In this document: positions 32,136-40,503 of the stretch, piece after piece
Layout of the letters: every line of letters starts with the position of its first letter
Numbering within the stretch: position 1 is the stretch's first letter
Program-made: the position numbers and the translations under genes
Assembly (NCBI GenBank): GCA_946482165.1
Contig: CAMLQS010000003.1
Span: forward strand, 1-49,173
Direction: 5' to 3'
Source of the DNA: an uncultured Verrucomicrobiota bacterium
Lineage (GTDB): Bacteria; Verrucomicrobiota; Verrucomicrobiae; Opitutales; Opitutaceae
DNA: 49,173 nucleotides
The notes under the pieces: generated by a model
Databases searched by the model: none
What the model saw: the letters and a program-made list of their open reading frames with translations, nothing else
What the model was told of the DNA's origin: nothing

Positions 32136-35100
32136 GAAGGACACGAAAGCTCCCCTGGCCGACCAGGCGGCGCGCGATCGTTTTCGCGACGAATGGCACC
32201 GCAACTTCGCGGTGAGCGCCAACGCGGGCTCGGGCAAGACCACGGCCATTTCCGAGCGCCTGGCGGCGATGGCGCTCGCGCCGGACGGAGCGCGCCTGCT
32301 GACGAAAACCGCGGTGGTGACGTTCACGAAGAAGGCGGCGGCGCAAATCGGGCAGCGGGCCAGGGCGGTCTTGCTGCGGCGCGTCGAAGAGGCGGGTGGC
32401 CGCGATCTGGCGCCGCTCGATCACCTTGAGCGGTCGTTCTTCGGCACGATCCACAGCTTCTGTCTCAAACTGGCGCAGACCTATGGGCAGAGCCTTGGCA
32501 TAAACCTCAACCCCGAGGTCGTGTCGGAGGACGGCGACGATTCCCTGTGGGAGGCGTTTCTCGAGGAGGACCCGATGCGGTTCGCGTCGTTGCGGCCCGA
32601 GCAACTGGCGGCGTTTCTGCGCCATTCGCCGCTCGAAGGGGTTTTCGGGCTGGCGCGTCAGCTCGACGACGCCACGGCGCGGCGTTTTGTGAAACGCGTG
32701 CCCGGGCCTCCGGCGGGACCTTCGCAGGCGGCGTTGAACGAGATCCTCGCGGTCACCTCGAAGCGGAAGGATTCGCTGCCGAAGATCGCGGCGAACCAGC
32801 GCGCGGCGCAGGAGTGGTTGCGGGCCTGGCGCGAGGAAACGCGCTATTTGCCGATGATCGAGCCGGACGGGACGGCGGGCGGGATGCCCGACTTGTTCGA
32901 TCGGTTCTTCGCGCCCTTGAAGAACTGGCTCGCGGAGGCGGGCGCGGTGCTGGCCGCGGAGCTGGCGGAGCGTTACCGCGCGTGGCGCTTCGAGCGCGGC
33001 GTGCAGACCTATGCGGATCAGATCGACGCGGCGATGGCGGTGCTGCGCGACCGCGCGATTTTGGAACGCATCCGCGCGGAAGGCTGGCGGGTGATCTTGG
33101 ACGAGGCGCAGGATACCGATCCGCAGCAGTTCGCGGTGCTGGTCGAGATCACGCGGCCGGCGGGCGAGGAGCTGGGCGCGTGGCCGGGCACGTCGAGCGC
33201 GGAGGGGCCGCGCGCGGGGCATTTTTGCCTCGTGGGCGACGGGCAGCAGGCGATCTACGGCAGCCGCGCGGACATCCGGAATTTCCTGCGTCACACGCGT
33301 GCGTTCGAACGCGGCGACGGCGGCGAGTTGTTGAATTTCAGCGTCACGTTTCGCGCGCCGCATGCCGTGGTGGATCTGCTCAACGGGACGCTGCCGGCGG
33401 CGTTTGGGAAAGATCGCCCGCACAATTGCGGCCTGCCGCCGGAGGCGGGTGCGCAGGCGCCGATGCTTCAAGTGCCCTACGAGCCGCTGATGCCGGGGCC
33501 GGGGAACGCGGCCGGGCGCGCCGCGCGTCTGCCTTTGCATGTGCCGGCGCCGGCGCCCGACGGGGTCGATGCCTGGCAGGCGGAGGAAATTCGGCAGCTC
33601 GCGGCGCATTTTAAGAAGCATGGGCCGGCGGGCGTGGGCGCGGCGGAGTGGGGCGACGTCTGCGTGATTGCGCCGCGCAACGGCTGGCTTCTCGACGCGC
33701 GCAAGGGGTTCGAGGCGGAGGGCCTGAAGGTGGCCTTGCAGACGCGGCGCAACCGCAACGGCGACAACCCCGCGTATGCGTGGCTCGCGGGCCTGCTCGC
33801 GGTGTTGTGCGATCCGGACAACGCCTTCGAGTGGACGGGGGTGCTGCGCGAGATTTTCGGGGTAAGCGACGCGCTGCTGGCGGCGGAGCTGCGGGGGCGC
33901 GACGAAGAGGGCTTTGCGTGGGCCGAGCCGGCGGCGCACGCGGAGCCCTTGCGCGGGGCGTTGGAGACCTTGCGGCCTTTCGTGCTGAAGGCGCGCGACG
34001 AAGGCGTGGCGTTGGGACGTTTCGTGGCCGAGCTCGTTGCGGCGACGCGTCTGGAGGCGAGGGCGTGGCAAATCGACCCGAGCGGCGGCGTGGCTGCGGA
34101 GCTCGAGCGCCTGTCGACCGAGGCGGCCGAACTCGGTCTCGAGGGCGCGGGGCCGTCCGAGTGGTGCGCGGCGCTCGTGTCGGGAATCGACGACGGGCGT
34201 CCGGCGGGAAAGCCGACGCGCGATGCGATCAACCTGCTGACCTCGCATTCGTCGAAGGGGCTGGAGTGGCCCGTGGTGGTCGCGCTCGGGCTTTGGCGCG
34301 ATTTGCGGCCGGTGGCGCCGCGCGGCCTGCGTTTGATCCCGGACGCGGGCGGCGAGCCGCGGGTGTTTTTCGATGCGGCGAGCGTGCCGGCGGAGACGAA
34401 GGATGCGCGCGAGCGGGAACGACTGCGTGAGCTGACGCGTTTGCTCTACGTGACGCTGACGCGTCCGCGTCGCGCCTTGGTGCTGCCTTGGGCGGAAGGG
34501 TTTGGCGGCAAGCCGAAGGCTGGGAGTTTCGCGGAGCTTTGGGGCGTGGATTGGGCGGGCGTGCCGGAGTGGAGCGAAACTTGGCTGGCGGACCACTCGC
34601 GCGGCGGCGCGGCGACGGCGGCCGACGGGCGGGAGTCGGAGCAGCTGGCTTTTCCGATCGAAGCGATGCGGACGCCCGCCGCTCCGATGCCGAGGCGGAT
34701 GCCTGCGCGACTTCTGCCGCATCAATTGGCGCACAAGCCGGACGCGGTGCGGTCGGCGCGGCATGAGTCGACCGTCGAGGAGCCGCTCGGCGGCGGGGCG
34801 CGCGGCGAGGAGGCGGTGGACTATGGTCTGTGGTGGCACGAGACCTTGGAGTTTTTTCCTTGGGACGGGACGGCGGCGGAGATCGAGACGCATGGCGCGC
34901 GTCGTCTCGAGGCGGCGAGAGGGTCGGGTTTTGGGGAACGCGCCGCCGAAGAATGGCGGGCTTGGCTCGCGTCGGAGACCCGGCGGGAGCTGGGTGACCG
35001 GCGGTGGTCGAGGGAGGCGGAGCTGGCGGTCTTTGCGCCGCTGGGGGCGGAGGCATGGATGGATGGCGTGATGGATTTGGTGCTTCACGACCCGGTGGCG

Positions 35101-35310
35101 AAAGAAGTCTGGGTTCTGGATTGGAAGACCAACCGGCGCAGGTGGAACGAGGAAGACGCCGGTTTGCTGGAGCGCTTGCGGCTGGAATATGCGCCGCAGC
35201 TGGACGCGTATGCGCTCAGCCTCCGCGACGCCTTTCCGGGAGCGCGGGTGAGAGCTTGGGTTTATGCCACGGCGGCCGGGGAGCGGACCGAAATCCCGCC
35301 GGCCGGATGA
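32128..35310 (+). CDS. addA: AddA-type UvrD helicase-nuclease
   Basis: A 1060-residue SF1A helicase with a C-terminal nuclease, the motor subunit of an AddAB-type double-strand-break resection complex. Walker A is NAGSGKTT (residues 32-39, Lys37). Motif Ia is VVTFTKKAAAQI, Walker B is VILDEAQDTDPQQ (Asp325-Glu326), and motif III is LVGDGQQAIYGSR. The late motifs include TSHSSKGLEWPVV and LLYVTLTRPRRAL. The PD-(D/E)XK site shows GVMDLVLHD (Asp983) and VLDWKTN (Asp998, Lys1000), with a following QLDAYALSL helix. Start GTG at 32128 with an AAGGAG ribosome binding site; the first 8 bp overlap addB. Both subunits keep an apparently complete nuclease, as in other AddAB systems. Confidence 0.93.
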   Translation: MAEKDTKAPLADQAARDRFRDEWHRNFAVSANAGSGKTTAISERLAAMALAPDGARLLTKTAVVTFTKKAAAQIGQRARAVLLRRVEEAGGRDLAPLDHLERSFFGTIHSFCLKLAQTYGQSLGINLNPEVVSEDGDDSLWEAFLEEDPMRFASLRPEQLAAFLRHSPLEGVFGLARQLDDATARRFVKRVPGPPAGPSQAALNEILAVTSKRKDSLPKIAANQRAAQEWLRAWREETRYLPMIEPDGTAGGMPDLFDRFFAPLKNWLAEAGAVLAAELAERYRAWRFERGVQTYADQIDAAMAVLRDRAILERIRAEGWRVILDEAQDTDPQQFAVLVEITRPAGEELGAWPGTSSAEGPRAGHFCLVGDGQQAIYGSRADIRNFLRHTRAFERGDGGELLNFSVTFRAPHAVVDLLNGTLPAAFGKDRPHNCGLPPEAGAQAPMLQVPYEPLMPGPGNAAGRAARLPLHVPAPAPDGVDAWQAEEIRQLAAHFKKHGPAGVGAAEWGDVCVIAPRNGWLLDARKGFEAEGLKVALQTRRNRNGDNPAYAWLAGLLAVLCDPDNAFEWTGVLREIFGVSDALLAAELRGRDEEGFAWAEPAAHAEPLRGALETLRPFVLKARDEGVALGRFVAELVAATRLEARAWQIDPSGGVAAELERLSTEAAELGLEGAGPSEWCAALVSGIDDGRPAGKPTRDAINLLTSHSSKGLEWPVVVALGLWRDLRPVAPRGLRLIPDAGGEPRVFFDAASVPAETKDARERERLRELTRLLYVTLTRPRRALVLPWAEGFGGKPKAGSFAELWGVDWAGVPEWSETWLADHSRGGAATAADGRESEQLAFPIEAMRTPAAPMPRRMPARLLPHQLAHKPDAVRSARHESTVEEPLGGGARGEEAVDYGLWWHETLEFFPWDGTAAEIETHGARRLEAARGSGFGERAAEEWRAWLASETRRELGDRRWSREAELAVFAPLGAEAWMDGVMDLVLHDPVAKEVWVLDWKTNRRRWNEEDAGLLERLRLEYAPQLDAYALSLRDAFPGARVRAWVYATAAGERTEIPPAG

Positions 35311-35409
35311 GCCGTCTTTGGTCCGCCGGCCGGAGATTGGGCTTTACAGCGACGAGCCAAGGCTGTTTTCCAGACGGTTTTCTCTAAACAAACCTAAATC
35401 CGCACTCTC

Positions 35410-35511
35410 ATGGGCAACCTCAAAAAGAAGCGCCGTCTCCAGATGAACAAGCACAAGCGCAAGAAGCGCTTGAAAGCCAATCGTCACAAGAAGCGCACTT
35501 GGCAGAAGTAA
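35410..35511 (+). CDS. bS22/mS38-like mini ribosomal protein (COX24 domain)
   Basis: A 33-residue, extremely basic protein beginning [19 protein letters not shown] and ending KKRTWQK. More than half the residues are Lys or Arg. It matches the AURKAIP1/COX24 (DUF1713) pattern, KKRRxxMxKHKxKKRxKxxRxKKR, known from mitochondrial mS38 and mycobacterial bS22, which sit in the small ribosomal subunit near the decoding region. It is flanked by addA (99 bp upstream) and a strong terminator (about 45 bp downstream), so it is probably a monocistronic gene. It is short enough to be missed by gene callers. Ribosome association is by family and not shown here. Confidence 0.85.
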   Translation: MGNLKKKRRLQMNKHKRKKRLKANRHKKRTWQK

Positions 35512-35555
35512 GCGGACAGCAGCCGCTTAAGCCGACCTTCGGCGTATCCACTTTC

Positions 35556-35586
35556 GCCGCTCTCCTAATCAAGGGGGCGGCTTTTT
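35556..35586 (+). terminator. Rho-independent terminator after the mini ribosomal protein
   Basis: GCCGCTCTC pairs with GGGGGCGGC (two G-T wobbles), with an 8-nt loop and a run of six T. It sits about 45 bp downstream of the stop codon. Confidence 0.85.
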
Positions 35587-35642
35587 TACGGTCCAGTGAT
35601 GGGGGGAGATCTGTAAAAAGTCTTGTCTCTCCCTAGGCTCGC

Positions 35643-35664
35643 GCGGAGGGTTCCCGCCCTCCGC
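35643..35664 (+). promoter_or_regulatory. Hairpin in the pilM leader
   Basis: GCGGAGGG and CCCTCCGC form a perfect 8-bp stem with a 6-nt loop, 50 bp upstream of the pilM start, in the 203-bp gap that begins with the preceding terminator. It could be an attenuator or an operator for the pil operon. No clear promoter boxes are assigned. Confidence 0.35.
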
Positions 35665-35714
35665 ATGACGTCCGTCTCCGCTTTCCTCGCGCCCGGGCGC
35701 GGTCTTTTCTAGAC

Positions 35715-36764
35715 ATGTTCTTCGCCCCGAAAACCAAGGGATTTGTGCTCGACCGTGGTGAGCATGCCACGCTGTTGGCAAGAGTTTCGTCGCTTCAGAT
35801 ACCCCTCGTATTGGAGGAGATCCGAGAATGCGCCACGAATGATGACGCCGCCTTCGGCGAGGCGCTTGCCGGCTTGTTGCCAAAGAAAGGCTCCGGGTAT
35901 GCCCAGACCCACTGCGGCATTTGTCCGCCCACGCGGTTTATCCGACGAGCCACGCTGGATCTTAAGCGAGTCAAAGAGGCGGATTATCTTTCCGAGCTCG
36001 TGAACACCCAGTTCCGGGTAGACCCGCAGCAGAATGCGATTTCGGTGCTGAACGCTTTCGACGGTCTCGACTACGAGACTTCAAAGGCGGGGGCGAATAA
36101 AGAGGTCGTCTTCTGCGGGTTGCCTTCGGCGGAGGTGGCGCGAGCCCAGTCGGAGCTTCTTCGCCAGAACCTTTTTCCTGCGCGTCTGGAGCTGTCGAGC
36201 ATGGCGGCGCTGGGGGCGATCATCGATTATCTCAAGTTCACCGATTCCACCAAGCCGACCTTGGTGTTGGAGCTCGGCGCCGATCAAACGCAGTCCTACA
36301 TCGTGAGCGCCCGAGGCATCGAGGCCACCCGTCCGATTGCCGTGGGATTGGATGCGATGGTGCCGGTAGTGCAAAAGGAGCTCGGCCTGAAAGATGAGGA
36401 GTCCGCCCGAAAGCTGTTTTTCTCAAACACCTTTGATTTCACCGGCATGGGCGCCTCGCTTTGCAAGCGATTGCTGAAGGAACTTCAGTCCTCGATGGGC
36501 TTTTATGAGGTGCAAACCGGCCAGTCGATTAGCCAGCTGGTCTGCCCGGTGCTTTCCGCGAAACTCGCTTGGCTTGAGGCGGTGATCGCCTCCCAGCTGG
36601 GCGTGTCCGTGCTCCAGCCGGAGATATTGCCCTGGTTGAGCGCCCGCCAGATCACGCTCGGCGAATCGGTCCCTGCGGCGTCGCTCGACGCCCGCAAACT
36701 CGCCCTTCTCGGGCTTGTCATGCAGTTCAACAATTCCGCTCCCGATGCTGTCGCTGCTCAATAA
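35715..36764 (+). CDS. pilM: PilM-like pilus assembly ATPase-fold protein
   Basis: A 349-residue actin-fold (ASKHA-type) cytoplasmic protein of the PilM/GspL-cytoplasmic family, which binds the PilN N-terminus and links the inner-membrane platform to the machine's motor. The second lobe shows PTLVLELGADQTQSYIVSARG (cut here as strand, turn, strand; about 176-196), the expected phosphate-binding-like segment, followed by the RPIAVGLDAM stretch. The N-terminal lobe is more divergent and carries THCGIC, unusual for PilM. It is the first gene of a five-gene overlapping operon, and its last 20 bp overlap pilN. The product name rests on fold features plus the downstream PilN/PilO/secretin context. 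Confidence 0.78.
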   Translation: MFFAPKTKGFVLDRGEHATLLARVSSLQIPLVLEEIRECATNDDAAFGEALAGLLPKKGSGYAQTHCGICPPTRFIRRATLDLKRVKEADYLSELVNTQFRVDPQQNAISVLNAFDGLDYETSKAGANKEVVFCGLPSAEVARAQSELLRQNLFPARLELSSMAALGAIIDYLKFTDSTKPTLVLELGADQTQSYIVSARGIEATRPIAVGLDAMVPVVQKELGLKDEESARKLFFSNTFDFTGMGASLCKRLLKELQSSMGFYEVQTGQSISQLVCPVLSAKLAWLEAVIASQLGVSVLQPEILPWLSARQITLGESVPAASLDARKLALLGLVMQFNNSAPDAVAAQ

Positions 36765-37392
36765 ATCCGGAGGAGACAAGGCCGCGCTCCAATCCATTCC
36801 TTGGCGGCCGGATTTCCGCGACCTGTCGCAGTTGCCGGATACGAAGACCGTTCGGACGGCGTTCTTTGTGAACGGGCTCGCCATCGCCGTGACTGGAGCG
36901 CTGGCGCTCTACGTTGCCAATCGCGAGTGGGAAGTGGCCGGCGTCCAAGGTTCTCTATCCGATGTGGAGGAGCGTATAGCCGCCGCCACTCCTGCCAGCG
37001 AGAAGGCGCAGGCGATCTACAAGCTGTTTCAAGCGGAAGAGGCAAAATTCAAGGAGGCCTTCGTGTTCGCGAGTGATTCTTTTCGGCTTCAGAACTTCCT
37101 TTTTCATTTGGGCACGATCCTGCCTCCGGATGTGATGGTGCGCCGCGTGGACTTTCGCGGTCTCGGCCAGACATTGGTGTTGAGCGGATCGGTCAAGGGT
37201 CTCGATGCCACCGCGAGCGACCTAGCTTCGAGATTCGTCAAGCAGCTCCAAACCGACGCGGAGTTTGCGAAGTATTTCTCGTCCGTCGAGCTTACCAACC
37301 TCGGACGCAATGCGGAGGAGGGAAGTCTCAACCTCGAGCTCGTGTTCGCGTTTAAGAAGCCCGAAGCCCAAAAAGGAGACGCGAAAAAATGA
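36745..37392 (+). CDS. pilN: PilN-like inner-membrane platform protein
   Basis: A 215-residue bitopic membrane protein. About 40 cytoplasmic residues (MLSLLNKSGG through DTKTVRTA) precede one transmembrane helix, roughly residues 43-60 (FFVNGLAIAVTGALALYVA), and a periplasmic coiled coil plus a ferredoxin-like domain. This is the PilN/Fimbrial-assembly layout. The N-terminus would bind PilM, and the periplasmic part would pair with PilO. The ATG at 36745 gives a 20-bp overlap with pilM; an earlier in-frame TTG is less likely. The stop overlaps the pilO start in ATGA fashion. Sequence motifs in the family are weak, so the call relies partly on order and topology. Confidence 0.75.
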   Translation: MLSLLNKSGGDKAALQSIPWRPDFRDLSQLPDTKTVRTAFFVNGLAIAVTGALALYVANREWEVAGVQGSLSDVEERIAAATPASEKAQAIYKLFQAEEAKFKEAFVFASDSFRLQNFLFHLGTILPPDVMVRRVDFRGLGQTLVLSGSVKGLDATASDLASRFVKQLQTDAEFAKYFSSVELTNLGRNAEEGSLNLELVFAFKKPEAQKGDAKK

Positions 37393-37949
37393 GTATAGAA
37401 ACGAAAGACATCGTGGCCGCGTTTAAGCGGCGCCCCCTTCTTTTTGTCTGCGGGGCCATGGTCGTCGCGTTGGCCCTGACCACCTACTTCCGCCTAGGCG
37501 TCCGGGATGAGATGGAGACGAAGCTTGTGGAACGGGAGAAGGTGCTGCTCCGACTTTCCAACAATGCGAAATTTTCGGCCCAGCTCGACAGCCAGCTTGA
37601 GTCGCTGCGGAAGGCGAACGCCAAGATTGCCGACGGTGCATTGCGCGTCGGTGAGCTCGCGCGCAATCAGCAGCTGTTCTTTCGCCTCGAGGCTGAGACC
37701 GGCGTGAAGCTGCTGGATCTGCGCCAACTTCCGGTCGCACCTCCGGCGAAAGGTGCGGCTGCTTCCGCCTATGTCGCCATTCCCTTCAGTCTCACCGTTG
37801 GGGGCGACTATGCTAAAATTATGAATTTTCTTCTGCGGCTTGATCGCGAGGCGACGCTTGCCCGTGTCACCAGCGGGTCCATTTCCCGCCCGGCTGATGG
37901 TACTCAATCGCTCGCTTTGAGCGTCGAGCTTTTGGGTTTCCGCTCATGA
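37389..37949 (+). CDS. pilO: PilO-like inner-membrane platform protein
   Basis: A 186-residue bitopic protein. A short cytoplasmic head (MSIETKDIVAAFKRRP) is followed by a transmembrane helix at about 17-35 (LLFVCGAMVVALALTTYF), a charged coiled coil (EMETKLVEREKVLLRLSNN onward) and a C-terminal beta/alpha domain ending VELLGFRS. This is the PilO/GspM-like architecture that pairs with PilN in the periplasm. It overlaps both neighbours by 4 bp (ATGA), indicating tight translational coupling. Confidence 0.75.
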   Translation: MSIETKDIVAAFKRRPLLFVCGAMVVALALTTYFRLGVRDEMETKLVEREKVLLRLSNNAKFSAQLDSQLESLRKANAKIADGALRVGELARNQQLFFRLEAETGVKLLDLRQLPVAPPAKGAAASAYVAIPFSLTVGGDYAKIMNFLLRLDREATLARVTSGSISRPADGTQSLALSVELLGFRS

Positions 37950-38473
37950 TCCACCGCCGTCTCATTCACCTATTCGCGCTGTCTGGCGTGTCGTTGACGA
38001 TTAGCTCCGCGGCCTATGCCCAGTCTGATCTCGTGCCGCCGAACATTCGCGGCCAAGTGGTCTCCGATGCGGTCCGCGTCGCCGAGATGCGCGGAGCCCC
38101 GGTGACGCTTCCCGATCCGCTGCCCAATCCTTTCATTCCCAAAGCGAGTGAGGTCGAGGTCGTGCCCGATGTCGTGGCTCCGCCTGTGGATACCGCTCCC
38201 GTGCTCGGCGGCGCCGAATTGCTCGCGAAGTTGGCCGTGCAAGTTCCCGCGACCGGCACGGTCAGTCTCGGCGGCGAACCGATGCTTCTCCTGGGTCAAA
38301 AAAGACTCAAAGTGGGTGACACCGTCACGATTAGTTTTGAGGGCCAGAGCTACGAGCTCTCAATCGCCGCCGTCACTTCGACATCGTTCACGGTCAAACG
38401 CGGCGAGAATATTTATACCCGTCCCGTTCGCATATCCGCAGTTTCGACCAACACCCCAACCAACCGTCCATGA
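37946..38473 (+). CDS. Exported protein in the PilP position
   Basis: A 175-residue exported protein. The signal peptide is about 1-25 (LIHLFALSGVSLTISSAAYA, then QSD). A Pro/Val-rich linker follows, and then a small beta-rich domain (VSLGGEPMLLLGQKRLKVGD, SFTVKRGENIYTRPVRI) reminiscent of the PilP/GspC HR domain that docks the inner-membrane platform to the secretin. It has no lipobox, unlike typical PilP lipoproteins. Gene order (after pilO, before the secretin) is the main support for a PilP-like role. Overlaps of 4 bp occur at both ends. Confidence 0.65.
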   Translation: MIHRRLIHLFALSGVSLTISSAAYAQSDLVPPNIRGQVVSDAVRVAEMRGAPVTLPDPLPNPFIPKASEVEVVPDVVAPPVDTAPVLGGAELLAKLAVQVPATGTVSLGGEPMLLLGQKRLKVGDTVTISFEGQSYELSIAAVTSTSFTVKRGENIYTRPVRISAVSTNTPTNRP

Positions 38474-40146
38474 ATCCACACACTCGTCGTCGACTCGCGC
38501 TGCTCAGTCTATTACTCACGCCGCTCCTCGCCGTCGCCCAGACGGAAACTTCCGCTCCCGCCGCGGAGACCACCTCAACCGACGCCGCCGCGCCGGCCGC
38601 TCCCGAATCTGCGCCGGCATCCATTCCCGCACCTGCTCCCGTCGAGGCGGCGCCTCCTGCGGCGGCCGAGGCCCAACCTGCGGAGTCGCAGGCATCCGAG
38701 CTCACCACGCTTCCAGCCGGAGCCACTGCGCCCGTTGCGGAGGAGGCGGCTCCCGCGCCGGCTCCGACGGTCGCGAAGGACACGCTCTCCGTCGATTTTC
38801 CCGACGAAGACATCCGCAACATCCTCCGCAATGTCGCCGATCTCTTCGAGCTCAACATCGTGATGCCCGACACGCTTCAGGGGCGCACCTCGATCAAGCT
38901 CCGCGACGTCAGCTGGCGGCAGATCTTCAAGGTCGTTCTTTCGCCCGTCGGCTACACGTTTGTCGAAGACGGCAACATCATCAAGATTGTCACCAACGAG
39001 AGCCTTACCCAGGAGCCGCTTAGCACCGAGGTATTCATTCTTAACTACGCCCGGGCCGAGGAAATCCAAGGCTCGATCAAGACGCTCGTTTCTTCTCAAA
39101 ACGGTCAGCTCCAGGTCGATAAACGCATCAATGCGCTCATTATCTCGGAGCGCCCTTCCGTCCTCGCCCGGATCATCCCGGTGCTGACGAGCCTCGATAA
39201 GGCCACCGATCAAGTCATGATCGAGACGAAGTTCGTTGAGGTAAACAATACCAACATCAAGAATCTCGGCATCAATTGGGCGTCGCTGAGCAACTATCAA
39301 GTTGGCCTTTCTCCTACCGATGTCCTGCTTAAGGGAAGCAATTCGAACGTGGGCACCAATACCGGTGGCGCGGTGCCCGGAGTGATCGCCGGCCCTCCCA
39401 CCAACCCCGTTGGTAACCCGTCCGTCCCTGCCGGTGTCACCGGTTCCGCCTTTGGGGCCGTTCTCAGCGCGCCGCAGTTCAACGTCGCCCTCCGCGCCCT
39501 TCAGACCACGAGCGACAGCCGCGTTGTTTCCAATCCGACGATCGTCACGCTTAACAACACCCAGGCCGAGATAAACGTGGGTGAAGAGTATCCGATCCCC
39601 AACTACCAATACAATCAGGAGCGCGGCAGCTTCGAGGTCAGCGGCTTTGAATACAAGCCGATCGGCGTCCTCCTTCGTGTCACCCCCCAAGTCAACGCCC
39701 AGGGCTTCATCCGTCTCAGTCTTGAGCCGGAAATCAGCGTGCGCGGCGACCCGGTCACTTTCGGCGGCGCCAGCGGCGCGGAGATTCCGATCATCCGCAC
39801 CCGCAAAACCAAGACGCAGGTCTCGATGAAGGACGGCCATACCCTCGCCATCGGCGGCTTGATCGACTCAACCTCTCAGAAGGGTGAGAGCAAGGTGCCC
39901 GTGCTCGGCAGCATCCCCGGTCTCGGCCGTCTGTTCCGTAGCAACTCGACTGATACGTCCAAGCGAAACCTCCTGATTTTTATCACCTCCAAAGTGGTGA
40001 GCTCGGAAAGAGCCCCGACGCAGGACATTTTCAGTCCCGAGCAGGTCCAGGACGCCGGCCTTCGTGAGAGCGATTTGCCCGGACGTCGTTCCACTGTCAG
40101 CCCCTTCCTCCCAGAGCCAATACCCGAGATGGAAAGCCAGAAGTAA
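38470..40146 (+). CDS. pilQ: Secretin (PilQ/GspD family)
   Basis: A 558-residue outer-membrane secretin, the gated pore for pilus or substrate exit. Signal peptide about 1-23 (LLSLLLTPLLAVAQ). A long Ala/Pro/Glu-rich linker (about 25-100) follows. Then comes an STN/N0-like domain (LSVDFPDEDIRNILRNVADL), an N1-like domain (FILNYARAEEIQGSIKTLV) and the secretin core from about residue 330, with SRVVSNPTIVTLNNTQAEI, the VPVLGSIPGLGRLFR signature and the closing NLLIFITSKVV strand. No AMIN domains or S-domain are evident, and it is shorter than typical PilQ, so a GspD-like role cannot be excluded. It is the last gene of the operon, before a strong terminator. Confidence 0.93.
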   Translation: MNPHTRRRLALLSLLLTPLLAVAQTETSAPAAETTSTDAAAPAAPESAPASIPAPAPVEAAPPAAAEAQPAESQASELTTLPAGATAPVAEEAAPAPAPTVAKDTLSVDFPDEDIRNILRNVADLFELNIVMPDTLQGRTSIKLRDVSWRQIFKVVLSPVGYTFVEDGNIIKIVTNESLTQEPLSTEVFILNYARAEEIQGSIKTLVSSQNGQLQVDKRINALIISERPSVLARIIPVLTSLDKATDQVMIETKFVEVNNTNIKNLGINWASLSNYQVGLSPTDVLLKGSNSNVGTNTGGAVPGVIAGPPTNPVGNPSVPAGVTGSAFGAVLSAPQFNVALRALQTTSDSRVVSNPTIVTLNNTQAEINVGEEYPIPNYQYNQERGSFEVSGFEYKPIGVLLRVTPQVNAQGFIRLSLEPEISVRGDPVTFGGASGAEIPIIRTRKTKTQVSMKDGHTLAIGGLIDSTSQKGESKVPVLGSIPGLGRLFRSNSTDTSKRNLLIFITSKVVSSERAPTQDIFSPEQVQDAGLRESDLPGRRSTVSPFLPEPIPEMESQK

Positions 40147-40174
40147 ACGGAACTCTCTTCGCTTGTTCCCTTTC

Positions 40175-40203
40175 AGCCACCGCCCTGACCGCGGTGGCTT
40201 TTT
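40175..40203 (+). terminator. Rho-independent terminator of the pil operon
   Basis: AGCCACCGC and GCGGTGGCT form a perfect 9-bp stem with a 7-nt loop, followed by TTTTT. It lies 28 bp after the pilQ stop. Confidence 0.93.
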
Positions 40204-40503
40204 CGCGGGTTTGCATTTTGGACGATGCGATTTTCCGAATCCCTCCATACCAAATGCTTGGCTTTCGGACTATAGATGCCCCGATAAGACCACCTGCGAT
40301 CCGCCAGCGTCGGCGGCTGTTAGCGGCTGTTGGCCCGATCAATCGACACTGACGCTCCGTCTTGGGGCCCAAAAACCATGGGGCTGGCATCAGCCCGGTG
40401 AGCTTGCGCCCCGGCATCAACGCCCGCTGCGCGGATCCGCGTTCCGCGCGCTTGTGCAGTGGCGTGCGAACGCTTTCATCCCGCTCCTTCGTCTCACGGA
40501 CTC
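40204..40503 (+). promoter_or_regulatory. Long, possibly structured leader of the TerC-family gene
   Basis: This 300-bp stretch has no gene. Its distal half can fold: GGGGC (40364-40368) pairs with GCCCC (40408-40412) around an inner hairpin GGGCTG-GCAT-CAGCCC (40381-40396), and GGTGAGCTTG follows the hairpin. TerC-family genes are often preceded by the manganese (yybP-ykoY) riboswitch. I see only partial resemblance and do not claim one. A direct repeat GGCGGCTGTTAGCGGCTGTT precedes the fold. Confidence 0.35.

Noticed and set aside
28959..32327. 1122-residue minus-strand open frame
   Set aside because: Antisense to rpsT and addB; composition is typical of a shadow frame.
32086..35088. 1000-residue minus-strand open frame
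   Set aside because: Antisense to the helicase with all its motifs intact.
40364..40412. A confident manganese riboswitch call before the TerC-family gene
   Set aside because: The conserved loop sequences of that class are only partly matched and the span is too short; kept as a tentative leader only.
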